From the NCBI GenBank assembly GCA_028277865.1, contig JANQFM010000423.1, forward strand, positions 1-5,565: a DNA stretch of 5,565 nucleotides, in the 5' to 3' direction. The translations under genes and the position numbers were made by a program. This DNA comes from Acidobacteriota bacterium (GTDB taxonomy: Bacteria > Acidobacteriota > UBA6911 > RPQK01 > DATIPO01). Below, in pieces: positions 1-5,471 of this stretch. Positions within the stretch are counted from its first letter, which is position 1; every line of letters starts with the position of its first letter. The notes under the pieces are model-generated. The model was not told the DNA's origin, searched no databases, and saw only the letters and a program-made list of their open reading frames with translations.

Positions 1-5
1 CCCTC

Positions 6-30
6 CTCTGCGTCTCTGCGCCTCTGCGTG
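6..30 (-). repeat. Octamer-period repeat, three units, downstream of the operon
   Basis: On the plus strand CTCTGCG occurs three times, at 6, 14 and 22, exactly 8 bp apart with one variable base between copies. On the minus strand this reads CGCAGAG with spacers G and A. It begins 8 bp past the stop codon of the ATPase gene, so it would lie in the 3' untranslated end of the operon transcript. It belongs to the same family as the repeat at 4662-4685 (CGCMAAG, same 8-bp period), which lies in the opposite orientation. The left boundary may be outside the window. No classical stem plus T-run terminator is visible in the 37 bases present. Confidence 0.75.
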
Positions 31-37
31 AAGCCCC

Positions 38-808
38 CTACTCCTCACCCTGCCGCATCACTCCCTTGTCCAGGAAGTACTTGTGCGAGGCGTATTCGGC
101 GGCGCGGGGGTCGTGGGTGACCATGATGATTGTCTTGCCGAATTGCTGGTTCAGCTCGGACAAGATCTCCAGGATCTCGTTGGCCGAGTCGGCGTCCAGG
201 TCTCCAGTGGGCTCGTCGGCCAGGATGAAGGTGGGGTCGGTGACGATGGCGCGGGCGATGGAGACACGCTGCTCCTGCCCGCCCGAGAGTTCCTTGGGAT
301 AATGCTTGGCGCGGTCGGTGAGGTTGACCAGGTCCAAGGCCGTGTCGACGTGCTGGCGGCGTTCGGAGCGCGACAACGAAGTCAGCAGCAAGGGCAGCTC
401 CACGTTTTCGAAGGCGGTCAGTACCGGGATCAGGTTGAAGTGCTGGAAGACGAATCCGACGTGGTGGTTGCGCCAGTCGGCCACCTGCCTCTCGCTCATG
501 GAGTTCAGGTCGATCTCGTCGACTTGTCCGCTTTGTTCATCGGGGATGTGCAGGATCACTTCGCCGTCGCTGGCCGAGTCGATGCCGGCCAGGATGTTGA
601 GCAGGGTGCTCTTTCCCGATCCGGAAGGCCCCATCAGGCTGATGAACTCGCCGGTTCGGATGGTGATGTTGATGTCCTGCAGGGCGAGGACCTCTTCGTT
701 GCCTTTGAGGTAGATCTTGTAAAGGCCTCGGATGTCGATCAGCGGTCGGCCCGTATCGGCGCTGTGGCCGGGACTCTTCATCTCAGCGGATTGGGTGGCG
801 CTGGGCAT
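38..808 (-). CDS. ABC transporter ATP-binding protein, LolD/MacB-type (efflux)
   Basis: This is the cytoplasmic ATPase that powers the two permeases of this operon. The 256-aa protein has all the ABC landmarks: Walker A GPSGSGKST at residues 60-68, Q-loop Q122 in FQHFNLIP, signature LSGGQ at 174-178, Walker B FILADEP at 194-200 followed by D-loop GDLD, and switch histidine H232. The overall pattern matches the LolD/MacB/DevA class that serves FtsX-type permeases rather than importers. Length is slightly above the usual 220-240 aa because of a roughly 20-residue polar N-terminal lead and a short acidic insertion near residues 86-101. The start at 808 shares one base with the adaptor's stop codon (TAATG) and has GAGGAG 8 bases upstream. 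Met10 (779-781) is a possible but weaker start. As the last gene of the operon it is probably translationally coupled to the adaptor. Catalytic residues look intact. Substrate is unknown. Confidence 0.95.
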   Translation of the reverse strand: MPSATQSAEMKSPGHSADTGRPLIDIRGLYKIYLKGNEEVLALQDINITIRTGEFISLMGPSGSGKSTLLNILAGIDSASDGEVILHIPDEQSGQVDEIDLNSMSERQVADWRNHHVGFVFQHFNLIPVLTAFENVELPLLLTSLSRSERRQHVDTALDLVNLTDRAKHYPKELSGGQEQRVSIARAIVTDPTFILADEPTGDLDADSANEILEILSELNQQFGKTIIMVTHDPRAAEYASHKYFLDKGVMRQGEE

Positions 809-1974
809 TATCGTTGCTCCTCGGTTGGGCCCTCCTGAGGGCGCAGGAAGGTGACGCGGGCGTCCATGTCGGGACGCAGGTACTCGTCCGGCTGCAGGAT
901 CTGCACCTTGACCTGGATGGTGGCCTTCTGCCGGTCGGCTTCAGGCGCGATTTCGGCGATCTCGCAATTGTAGATCCGATCCGAATAGGCTTCAGGGCTC
1001 ATGCGGCATTGGTGACGACGCGAGATTTTTTGAAAGTCGGTCTGCGAGATATCCAACTCGACCTGCAGGTCGTTGAGGTCGGCCAGGGCCACCACCGCCG
1101 ACTTGGCGCCCTGGTCGCCGGCAAAGGAGGTGGTGATCATCTCGCCCACCTCGGCGATGCGCTGCAGCACGGTGCCGTTGACCGGGGCCCGGATCTCGGT
1201 GGCGTCCAGCAGCACCCGTCGGTATTCCAGGCCGGCTTCAGCCTGGGCCACCCCGGCGCGGGCCTGGGCGATCTGCTCCTTGCGGGGGCCCAGCCGGGCC
1301 AGGCGGTAATTCTCCTCCGCCACCCGCACGGCGGCAGCCGCCACGTCGTAGCGCGACCGGGCATTGTCGACCTCCTGCTGAGAGATGACGGCGCTGTCCA
1401 GCAGCGATTCCAGCCGCTGCCAGTCCAGCTTGGCGTAATCGGCCTCGGCCTTGGCGCGTTGCACTTCGGCGCGGGCGCGCTCGATCTCCTGGGGCCGGCT
1501 GCCGGCTTCCAATTCGGCCAGCAGAGCCTGGGCGGCCTGCAATTCGGCTTCGGCCTGGTGGACCTGGGCCCGGAATTCCCGGTCGTCCAACTTGACCAGC
1601 AGCTGGTCCTTGCGCACCTTGTCTCCCTTGTCCACTCCGATCCACTTTACCTTGCCGGTCACCTTGGATCCCAAGGAGATGCGGTGATGGGCCACCACGT
1701 AGCCGCTGGCAATCAGGACTTCGCGACCCGAGCCGACCTGCGACGGGTCGTTGCCGGAAGGCGAAGCATCGCCGGAATCCGCCTTGGCGGCGGTGGACGC
1801 CTGGGCGGCCTCTTCAGGCGATGGCGCATTCCAGTCCAGGTAGGAAAGAATGCCAGCCATTGCCAGCACCAGTGCTGCCAGGGGAAGGACCATTTTCCAA
1901 ACCCTCCTCTGATCACGTTGAGATTTCTTGCCCCGCTCGATCTTCAGGGCACTCAGGTCTCGTTTTGGCCTCAT
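808..1974 (-). CDS. HlyD/YbhG-family periplasmic adaptor (membrane fusion protein)
   Basis: This 388-aa adaptor should bridge the inner-membrane ABC permeases to an outer-membrane channel. A basic cytoplasmic N-terminus is followed by one membrane anchor (about residues 28-46) and a low-complexity Ala/Ser/Asp linker (50-83). The first half of the lipoyl domain lies at about 98-131. A long alpha-hairpin (about 132-257) contains two related helices, each opening with a G-x-R-x-E/Q-x-I-type segment (158-164 and 229-235), a feature I associate with YbhG-like adaptors. The second lipoyl half (RAPVNGTVL, 262-270) and a beta-barrel region ending RPDMDARVTF (367-376) follow. The hairpin tip has R187, L191 and S198, matching the R-x3-L-x6-S motif used by AcrA/MacA-type adaptors to dock TolC. 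Two cysteines, C323 and C337, may form a disulphide in the periplasm (inference). The start at 1974 has GAGGT 11 bases upstream and lies 22 bases after the stop of permease 1. No TolC homologue is in the window. Confidence 0.93.
   Translation of the reverse strand: MRPKRDLSALKIERGKKSQRDQRRVWKMVLPLAALVLAMAGILSYLDWNAPSPEEAAQASTAAKADSGDASPSGNDPSQVGSGREVLIASGYVVAHHRISLGSKVTGKVKWIGVDKGDKVRKDQLLVKLDDREFRAQVHQAEAELQAAQALLAELEAGSRPQEIERARAEVQRAKAEADYAKLDWQRLESLLDSAVISQQEVDNARSRYDVAAAAVRVAEENYRLARLGPRKEQIAQARAGVAQAEAGLEYRRVLLDATEIRAPVNGTVLQRIAEVGEMITTSFAGDQGAKSAVVALADLNDLQVELDISQTDFQKISRRHQCRMSPEAYSDRIYNCEIAEIAPEADRQKATIQVKVQILQPDEYLRPDMDARVTFLRPQEGPTEEQR
817..822 (-). promoter_or_regulatory. Ribosome binding site of the ATPase gene, inside the adaptor gene
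   Basis: The minus strand reads GAGGAG 8 bases before the ATG at 808. The site lies within the last codons of the adaptor gene. Together with the TAATG stop/start overlap at 806-810 it supports the 808 start and coupled translation of adaptor and ATPase. Confidence 0.75.
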
Positions 1975-1996
1975 GTGTGCAGTCTACCTCAACCGA

Positions 1997-3169
1997 TCAA
2001 TCCCGCAACGCCTCGATGAGGCGCAGCCGGGCTGCTCGCAGTGAGGGCAAGAAACCTCCCAGCACACCCACCATCAGGGCAAAGCCCAGGCCGAAAGCCA
2101 GGATTTGCGGGGTAATTCGGAACTTGAAGAGCACTTCGCTGAAGCTGCCCGAAGTGCTCAGGTTGGCGGTGCCGGTTGTCCATCCCTCGAAAGGGAGGGC
2201 CATCAGGCATCCCAGCAGCCCTCCCAGCAGGGTCAGCAAAATCGCCTCGACCATAAATGAGCTGAGGATGCTGTGGCGGCGGAACCCAAGGGCGCGCAGG
2301 GTGGCGATTTCTTTGACGCGGGCCATGATGGTGCCATACATCATGTTCATGGCGGCAAAACAGGCGCCGATCCCCATCAAAAAGCCGATGAAGGTACCCA
2401 GGTACTGAACCGAATTGGCAGTATCGGTCTGACCTGCGAAATACTCCTTCTGAGGCACGGCCTGCAGGTTGATCCGCTGGTCGTCCTTCACCCTTTTCTG
2501 AATCTCTTGGGCAGCCTGGGCATCGCTGGCCCGCAGCAGCACCGAAGTGAACATGGCCGTGCGCCTCCAAGCCTGGGCCACATCCTCCATGGCAGCAAAG
2601 ATTTCCGAATCGTAGGCGCTTCCGTCCGAGTCGAAGATCCCCACGATTTTCCAGTCGGAGCGCGAAACATTGATCGTGTTGCCCAACTGCATGTCCTGAA
2701 AGCGCCTGGACACCGACCGGCTCACCAGAATCTCGCGCAGTCCGGGCTGAATCGAGCGTCCCTCGACAATCCTGATTTCGGGGCGAAGTTCAAGGCCCAC
2801 AGGCAGCGGGATTCCGCGCATCACCAGATTGGTCTTCTCGCCGCCCATCCGGGCCCAGTTGATGACCACGATCAACTCGGGACTGGCCAGCGGCTCGTCC
2901 TGTGCGTCGCGGGCAATTCCGGGCAAAAAGCGAATGGTCTGGAAGGCGTCCCTGGCGAAGTAGCTGTTGACCTCGTTGAGCGAGCCTTGACGGATGACGA
3001 TCAGCTGGTTGTCCTGCCCGGTCTCCGTAAAGGCGGACTGCAATCCGGACACCATCGACATCATGACAATGACAATTGCCACCGTCAGCCCGATCCCGGC
3101 CGCTGTCATCAGTGTCCCGACACGTCGCACCCACAAGCTTCGCAAGTTGTATTTGAGTGGTATTTTCAT
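1997..3169 (-). CDS. ABC transporter permease, FtsX/MacB type (permease 1)
   Basis: This 390-aa inner-membrane permease has the MacB/FtsX plan: TM1 at about residues 19-43, a roughly 210-residue periplasmic domain (44-253), then TM2 (about 254-281), TM3 (about 303-326) and TM4 (about 354-376). The cytoplasmic segment RVKEIATLRALGF (284-296) is the conserved coupling helix that contacts the ATPase. The C-terminus LIEALRD matches the usual ending of the family. The opening MKIPLKYNLRSLWVRR is typical of family N-termini, so the start at 3169 is well supported by homology. However, the 25 bases upstream contain no Shine-Dalgarno-like sequence, because a degenerate heptamer repeat reaches to within 6 bases of the ATG. 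The gene is 22 bases from the adaptor and 177 bases from permease 2. It lacks a fused ATPase domain, unlike MacB, and likely pairs with permease 2 and the separate ATPase. Confidence 0.93.
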   Translation of the reverse strand: MKIPLKYNLRSLWVRRVGTLMTAAGIGLTVAIVIVMMSMVSGLQSAFTETGQDNQLIVIRQGSLNEVNSYFARDAFQTIRFLPGIARDAQDEPLASPELIVVINWARMGGEKTNLVMRGIPLPVGLELRPEIRIVEGRSIQPGLREILVSRSVSRRFQDMQLGNTINVSRSDWKIVGIFDSDGSAYDSEIFAAMEDVAQAWRRTAMFTSVLLRASDAQAAQEIQKRVKDDQRINLQAVPQKEYFAGQTDTANSVQYLGTFIGFLMGIGACFAAMNMMYGTIMARVKEIATLRALGFRRHSILSSFMVEAILLTLLGGLLGCLMALPFEGWTTGTANLSTSGSFSEVLFKFRITPQILAFGLGFALMVGVLGGFLPSLRAARLRLIEALRD

Positions 3170-3175
3170 GAGACT

Positions 3176-3238
3176 AGTTGTCAGATGTCAGTTGTCAGTT
3201 TCCAGAATGAGTCAGGGGTCAGGAAACAGGAGTCAGGA
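3176..3238 (+). repeat. Degenerate heptamer repeats (GTCAGTT- and GTCAGGA-like)
   Basis: GTCAG recurs with 7-bp spacing in two phases: at 3180, 3187 and 3194 (units close to GTCAGTT), then at 3211, 3218 and 3232, with a degenerate AACAG at 3225 (units close to GTCAGGA). The first run differs by one base per unit from the perfect GGCAGTT array at 5472-5565 and has the same orientation, suggesting a shared family. The repeat ends 6 bases before the start codon of permease 1 (leftward gene) and appears to occupy the place where its ribosome binding site would be. Confidence 0.75.
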
Positions 3239-3297
3239 AGAAGGGGAATTGCCCGAGCCCAAGCTCCGGACCCGAAGGATGCTCGTCTTTGCGAAGC

Positions 3298-3325
3298 CTT
3301 GCGGATCCCTTCTTGCGGATTCCTT
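3298..3325. repeat. 14-bp tandem duplication
   Basis: CTTGCGGATCCCTT at 3298-3311 is followed directly by CTTGCGGATTCCTT at 3312-3325, with one mismatch. A weaker partial copy, TTTGCGAAGCC, precedes it at 3288-3298. The 14-bp unit is twice the 7-bp period seen elsewhere in the window, which may be chance. Confidence 0.7.
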
Positions 3326-3346
3326 GAGTCTTGACTTCCTTTGTTC

Positions 3347-4492
3347 TCACACTATCCTCCTTAGCGCCTGTGCCACGGGAATTTGCGAGGCTCGCCAGGC
3401 AGGGACGCCGGAGGCGGCCAAGCCGACCAGAGCACCGATTGCGGCGCAGACCAGGATGGTGCCTGCGGTCACATTGACGGGCGGGAACATTCCTCCGGTG
3501 GCAGCCTGAACGTTCACCAAAGAGAAGATCCCTGCCGCGGCCAGCGAGCCCGCCAGGGCGCCGCCCATGGCCAGCATGACCGATTCGCTGAGCAGCAGCG
3601 ACAAGACGAGCCGCTTGGAGAAGCCCAAGGCCTTGAGGATGGCGATTTCGCGTCCTCTCTCGCGGATGGCCATGGCCATGGTGTTGGCCGCCACCAGGAT
3701 GATGGTGAAAATGACCACCGTGCAGACGCTGGCCACCAGGAACTGCAAGTTGCCCAGCATGGAAATGAATCCCAGGATGAATGCCTTTTCCGTTTCCGTC
3801 TTGGTGGGCGGGTTGGCGTTCTTGAACAGGTCGTCGACAGCTTCGGCCACCACTGGGACATCCTCGGGCGTTCGCGCACGGATGCTGTAGGTTCCCGTGA
3901 AGCCCGCATCGTTCATGCCCTGGTTGAAGTACTCCCAGTGATAGTAAAGGGTATTGCCGCCGTCAGGCGCATCCTCGTAAACGGCTCGGATGGTCAGTTC
4001 GGGGTCGAAACGGAAGAGGGCGCCTTGTAGATGGATCTTGTCCCCGATCTCCCATCCGAAGCGCTTGATGAGCTGACTGCCCACCAGTGCTCCAGTGCGG
4101 TCTTCCTTGAAGGCCTTGATTTGATCTTCGGGCACCTCCATGTCCGGATAAATCTCGAAGAATTGGTCGGTGTCGACCGAAAACTGGGCGAAGAAATTGG
4201 CGGGGTCTTTGTAGACTCCGCCAAACCACATGGAGCCGGAAACCGCCTCCACTCCCTCGACTTGCCGGATCTTCTCGCGGTAGGCGATGGGCAACGCGTT
4301 GAAAAGCGAAACCCGGTGACGCACGATCAGGCGCAGTGCTGAATCGGGAGTCTCGGGCGGATTCTGCAACTCGTTCAGGGCGGTGATCAAGGTGGCCACC
4401 AGGAAGAGGGATACGCTGATAGTGCTGAACGTCAGAAAGCTGCGCAAAAAGTTGCGCGTCAGGTTTTTTCTGAGCAACCGCAGGAATTTCAT
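3347..4492 (-). CDS. ABC transporter permease, FtsX/MacB type (permease 2)
   Basis: This is the first gene of the operon: a 381-aa inner-membrane permease with the same four-helix plan as permease 1 but clearly divergent sequence. TM1 is at about residues 15-37, the periplasmic domain at about 38-247, TM2 at about 248-275, TM3 at about 294-327 and TM4 at about 341-363. The coupling segment RERGREIAILKALGFSK (277-293) and the ending VAQALRRIV are family hallmarks. I chose the ATG at 4492 (MKFLRLLRKNLTRN) because it has GGAAAGGA 10 bases upstream and matches usual family N-termini. The open frame extends 13 codons further to a TTG at 4531, which I consider unlikely because that adds a charged lead and sits almost on top of its only GGAGAG. 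Two different permeases beside one ATPase suggest a heterodimeric exporter (inference). No frame damage is visible. Confidence 0.92.
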   Translation of the reverse strand: MKFLRLLRKNLTRNFLRSFLTFSTISVSLFLVATLITALNELQNPPETPDSALRLIVRHRVSLFNALPIAYREKIRQVEGVEAVSGSMWFGGVYKDPANFFAQFSVDTDQFFEIYPDMEVPEDQIKAFKEDRTGALVGSQLIKRFGWEIGDKIHLQGALFRFDPELTIRAVYEDAPDGGNTLYYHWEYFNQGMNDAGFTGTYSIRARTPEDVPVVAEAVDDLFKNANPPTKTETEKAFILGFISMLGNLQFLVASVCTVVIFTIILVAANTMAMAIRERGREIAILKALGFSKRLVLSLLLSESVMLAMGGALAGSLAAAGIFSLVNVQAATGGMFPPVNVTAGTILVCAAIGALVGLAASGVPAWRASQIPVAQALRRIV

Positions 4493-4502
4493 GCCTCGCT
4501 TG

Positions 4503-4510
4503 TCCTTTCC
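4503..4510 (-). promoter_or_regulatory. Ribosome binding site of permease 2
   Basis: The minus strand reads GGAAAGGA ending 10 bases before the ATG at 4492. It decides that start over the upstream TTG at 4531, in whose reading frame it would lie inside the coding sequence. Confidence 0.6.
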
Positions 4511-4574
4511 CGTCCTTGGCCGGTTTCTCAACTCTCCAGTATTCGACGGTTCTTTGCCGCTGTACGTACCAGCC

Positions 4575-4600
4575 TACCGAAATCGTCGCAGTTACCGAAA
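4575..4600. promoter_or_regulatory. Candidate operator: TACCGAAA direct repeats
   Basis: TACCGAAA occurs at 4575-4582 and again at 4593-4600, an exact 8-bp direct repeat with 10 bases between copies (18-bp pitch). It sits 83-108 bases upstream of the permease 2 start, a reasonable place for an operon regulator to bind. A 7-bp partial match (ACCGAAA) recurs at 4730-4736 near the orphan gene. No known regulator motif is recognised, and two 8-mers could coincide by chance. Confidence 0.3.
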
Positions 4601-4636
4601 CCATTTCCGCTGAACGGTGGATTTTGTCCGGTGAGC

Positions 4637-4725
4637 GGCGCTGGCAAGGGATGAGGTTTCGCGCCAAGACGCAAAGCCGCCAAGAGGCTCTGAAGGCGGC
4701 TCGAAACTCCCTTTGAGCCAGCGCC
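4637..4725. repeat. Imperfect inverted-repeat (hairpin) element with octamer core
   Basis: The arms pair in three blocks. GGCGCTGGC (4637-4645) pairs perfectly with GCCAGCGCC (4717-4725). AAGGGA (4646-4651) pairs with TCCCTT (4708-4713). GTTTCGCGCC (4656-4665) pairs with GGCTCGAAAC (4698-4707) with one mismatch. Bulges are 4714-4716 on one side and 4652-4655 on the other. This gives about 24 paired positions enclosing a loop that holds most of the octamer repeat. A smaller competing stem, AGCCGCC (4675-4681) with GGCGGCT (4695-4701), lies inside. The layout resembles a REP- or MITE-like palindromic element. No target-site duplication is evident. It could form a hairpin in a leader transcript of the orphan gene, ending 56 bases before its ATG. 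Confidence 0.65.
4662..4685 (+). repeat. Octamer-period repeat, three units, inside the hairpin element
   Basis: CGCCAAG, CGCAAAG and CGCCAAG start at 4662, 4670 and 4678, exactly 8 bp apart, with spacers A, C and A. The preceding bases GGTTTCG resemble the GGGGCTTCA that precedes the matching repeat near the window start when that one is read on the minus strand. The two repeats point away from each other and flank the operon. Confidence 0.75.
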
Positions 4726-4770
4726 AAGAACCGAAAGAGGATAAACTTTGAAAGAGAAAGAAAGGAATCA

Positions 4771-4775
4771 AGGAA
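4771..4775 (+). promoter_or_regulatory. Ribosome binding site of the orphan gene
   Basis: AGGAA, within a longer purine-rich leader (4750-4776) that contains a second AAAGGAA, lies 6-7 bases before the ATG at 4782. This fits a well-translated start and supports the orphan gene being real. Confidence 0.65.
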
Positions 4776-4781
4776 CTACAC

Positions 4782-5471
4782 ATGCTCAAAATTCACACGG
4801 TGAGTTCGGTGACACTGGCTGTGTTGGACACCAATCCGCGAAAAATGCTGATCTCGGCGGTGGGCCAAGTCGTTTCCTCGGGATGGAACGACCCCCAGCT
4901 TGCAGAATACAGTTCCACCCAGCCCCCAGGCGACGGCCTGATCGATTTCGACTTTCTGGCCTCGCCGCCCTCCGGCGCCGCTTTACCGGCGCTCTATCCC
5001 ATCATCGCCCACTTCGTCTGGGACGGACCCATGAACCAGGTCAGGGGAGTGCGGGTCCATGCGGCTTCCAATCATCTGGAGCAGCTGCTGCCTCAAAGGG
5101 TGACGGTTCATCCGGCACTGGCCAGCTTTGCGGAGGTTCGTCGGCTGATGGGCCGCAAGTTTCCTGCCGGCTTGCCCAACTCAGCCCTTGCATTTGCCCA
5201 GGACACCCAGCCGGACGCCGCCCCCGAAAGCCGGAAGCCTGGAGTCTTGCTGGGCGGCAACCTGCAATCCGAGCCGGCCGTCGGCGGCGAAGGCACGGGG
5301 CTTTATCTGTATGACGTGATGGTGGAAGTCGACGCCAGCCAGGTTTCCGGAGCGGACGACTGCGTGGGCGATCTGGCGGTGGTGGAAGGCCGGTTCGAGC
5401 TGAAATCCTTCGCCAGCCGGGGCAAAGCCTGGACTTTCGTAGCCACCGACATCCGCCCCCACAAAGAGTAG
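4782..5471 (+). CDS. Hypothetical protein, 229 aa, function unknown
   Basis: I do not recognise this protein. It has a good ribosome binding site, a GC-rich third-position pattern like its neighbours, and an uninterrupted frame ending in TAG. It has no signal peptide and no membrane helix, so it is probably soluble and cytoplasmic. The N-terminal part (about 1-98) looks like a beta-rich domain, with a GWNDPQL motif (34-40), a PPGDGLIDFDF segment (48-58) and an alternating hydrophobic run through VRGVRVHAASN (87-97). Residues 99-135 look helical, 136-168 are a Pro/Gly/Ala-rich linker, and 170-225 form a second probable beta region (GLYLYDVMVEV, then GRFELKSF and AWTFVATDI). There is a single cysteine, C194. 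It diverges from the transporter operon, so a shared function is possible but unproven. The last base of its stop codon abuts the heptamer array. No terminator is visible. Confidence 0.75.
   Translation: MLKIHTVSSVTLAVLDTNPRKMLISAVGQVVSSGWNDPQLAEYSSTQPPGDGLIDFDFLASPPSGAALPALYPIIAHFVWDGPMNQVRGVRVHAASNHLEQLLPQRVTVHPALASFAEVRRLMGRKFPAGLPNSALAFAQDTQPDAAPESRKPGVLLGGNLQSEPAVGGEGTGLYLYDVMVEVDASQVSGADDCVGDLAVVEGRFELKSFASRGKAWTFVATDIRPHKE

Larger units (their letters stand above)
3170..3346. other. Repeat-filled, non-coding gap inside the operon
   Basis: These 177 bases separate the two permease genes, whereas the other junctions of the operon are 22 bases or overlapping. I see no plausible gene here. 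The right part (3287-3325) carries a duplicated 14-mer, and the left part (3176-3238) carries two short heptamer runs. No clear terminator stem with a T-run and no convincing promoter for permease 1 is visible on the minus strand. The most economical reading is that repeats inserted or grew inside an ancestral operon. Confidence 0.6.
4493..4781. other. Divergent intergenic region with promoter candidates only
   Basis: These 289 bases must hold the promoters for both the leftward operon and the rightward orphan gene. I see no strong sigma70 pair for either. For the operon, the best AT-rich minus-strand spot is around 4526-4535 (GAATACT), without a matching -35. For the orphan gene, TTGAGC (4713-4718) and GATAAA (4740-4745) are about 21 bases apart, too far for a good promoter. 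Recognisable structures are the TACCGAAA direct repeats (4575-4600), an 8-bp palindrome GTACGTAC (4562-4569), and the inverted-repeat element at 4637-4725. Confidence 0.5.

Noticed and set aside
814..2019. Long open frame (401 codons) on the plus strand across the adaptor gene
   Set aside because: It is antisense to a clearly recognisable adaptor. Its product is low-complexity Gly/Leu/Asp-rich, as expected for the mirror of a GC-rich gene, and it shows no domain.
2273..3334. Long plus-strand open frame (353 codons) across permease 1 and the repeat gap
   Set aside because: It is antisense to a convincing permease, is rich in His/Gln/Asp without recognisable motifs, and runs through the repeats.
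4675..4701. Intrinsic terminator
   Set aside because: The 7-bp stem with 13-base loop lacks a following T-run on either strand and lies upstream of genes rather than after one. It competes with the larger inverted repeat.
3963..4727. Minus-strand open frame (254 codons) overlapping permease 2 and the intergenic element
   Set aside because: It is out of frame with the recognised permease and its translation is Arg/Pro-rich without family features. It extends through the hairpin element.
4713..4745. Sigma70 promoter for the orphan gene
   Set aside because: TTGAGC and GATAAA are about 21 bases apart and each matches the consensus only partly, so I do not call it.
4748..5314. Alternative plus-strand frame over the orphan gene
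   Set aside because: It yields an Arg/Pro/Gly-rich product typical of a shifted GC-rich frame. The frame starting at 4782 has the better binding site and a more protein-like composition.
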